From Streptosporangiaceae bacterium (GTDB taxonomy: Bacteria; Actinomycetota; Actinomycetes; Streptosporangiales; Streptosporangiaceae): a stretch of DNA of 7,112 nt. Made by a program: the position numbers and the translations under genes. The DNA lies in NCBI GenBank assembly GCA_030043395.1, contig JASHXW010000366.1, positions 1 through 7,112 on the forward strand. Direction: 5' to 3'. This document shows, piece by piece, positions 6,973-7,112 of this stretch; position 1 is the stretch's first letter, and every line of letters begins with the position of its first letter. The notes beneath the pieces were generated by a model. The model made no database searches and was not told the DNA's origin. It saw nothing but the letters and a program-made list of their open reading frames with translations.

Positions 6973-6983
6973 ATAACTAGAAC
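6954..6983 (+). promoter_or_regulatory. Promoter candidate for the unseen gene to the right
   Basis: TTGCGC (6954-6959) and TAGAAC (6978-6983) are 18 bp apart; TATAAC at 6972-6977 is an alternative -10 element but would be too close to this -35. This is the most AT-rich patch of the gap and overlaps the inverted repeat, which suggests regulated initiation. The transcript would begin near 6990 and carry a long leader. Confidence 0.35.
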
Positions 6984-6990
6984 CCCAAGC

Positions 6991-7112
6991 GGCACACAGC
7001 CCGGCTCCTGCCGGACCCCGGGGGGTGGCGCTGGGAAGGGAAAGCCGAACGTCGCGGAGGGGGACCGTCGTACGGGGGAGCGCGGTGCCGCCCAGGTTAG
7101 CCGCCGGGCATG
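6991..7112 (+). promoter_or_regulatory. G-rich structured leader, cut by the right edge
   Basis: No convincing coding frame is seen. It contains a perfect CCGGC-TCCT-GCCGG hairpin (7001-7014), a CCCC/GGGGGG run (7016-7025), and GGGGGA followed by CCGT-CGT-ACGG (hairpin 7065-7075) and a further G-run. The order GCGG..GGGGGACC, short stem, CGGGGGAG resembles the start of the ydaO/c-di-AMP riboswitch core (GGGGGACC...GGGGTGAAT), but two or three positions normally conserved there differ and the 3' half lies beyond the window. The ATG in the last three bases has no clear ribosome site, so it is not called as a start. Confidence 0.3.

Overview
The window is high-GC DNA with the codon use, GTG starts and gene style of an actinomycete. 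It holds two genes on the + strand and a right-hand non-coding leader. No RNA gene, CRISPR array, insertion sequence or integrase was seen. All family comparisons are from memory of the sequences; no alignment or search was run.

Layout. (1) From the left edge to 5481 runs one very long open frame, cut off at its 5' end (1826 codons visible). Its residue pattern and domain order follow the iterative enediyne polyketide synthase (PksE, SgcE/CalE8 type): ketosynthase (KS), acyltransferase (AT), linker where the acyl carrier protein (ACP) should be, ketoreductase (KR), dehydratase (DH), C-terminal phosphopantetheinyl transferase (PPTase)-like domain. Almost every catalytic position I could align is replaced: KS Cys and both His, AT Ser and its FPGQG motif, KR Tyr/Lys/Asn, DH His, PPTase Asp. 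No ACP is recognisable. Its place is taken by a 15-bp tandem repeat array, and two further arrays (9-bp and 15-bp units) sit in the DH region. All are in frame, and no stop or frameshift is visible. This is the main point of the window: either an intact pseudo-megasynthase or a gene decaying only by missense changes and in-frame indels. (2) 5482-5562 is a short gap with a hairpin over the stop codon, a weak promoter candidate and a ribosome binding site. (3) 5563-6834 encodes an apparently fully functional cytochrome P450 resembling CYP124-type lipid omega-hydroxylases. (4) 6835-7112 has no gene. It holds small hairpins, a 10-bp inverted repeat next to a promoter-like sequence, and a very G-rich, foldable leader that runs off the right edge towards an unseen gene. 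Part of the leader faintly recalls the ydaO (c-di-AMP) riboswitch core.

How the parts may work together. The PKS-like gene and the P450 are co-directional and 81 bp apart, so they may be co-transcribed, but nothing seen proves a joint pathway. The P450 keeps all its diagnostic residues, which argues that the losses in the PKS-like gene belong to that gene and are not general poor sequence. Whether an active PksE and enediyne accessory genes lie upstream cannot be told from this window.
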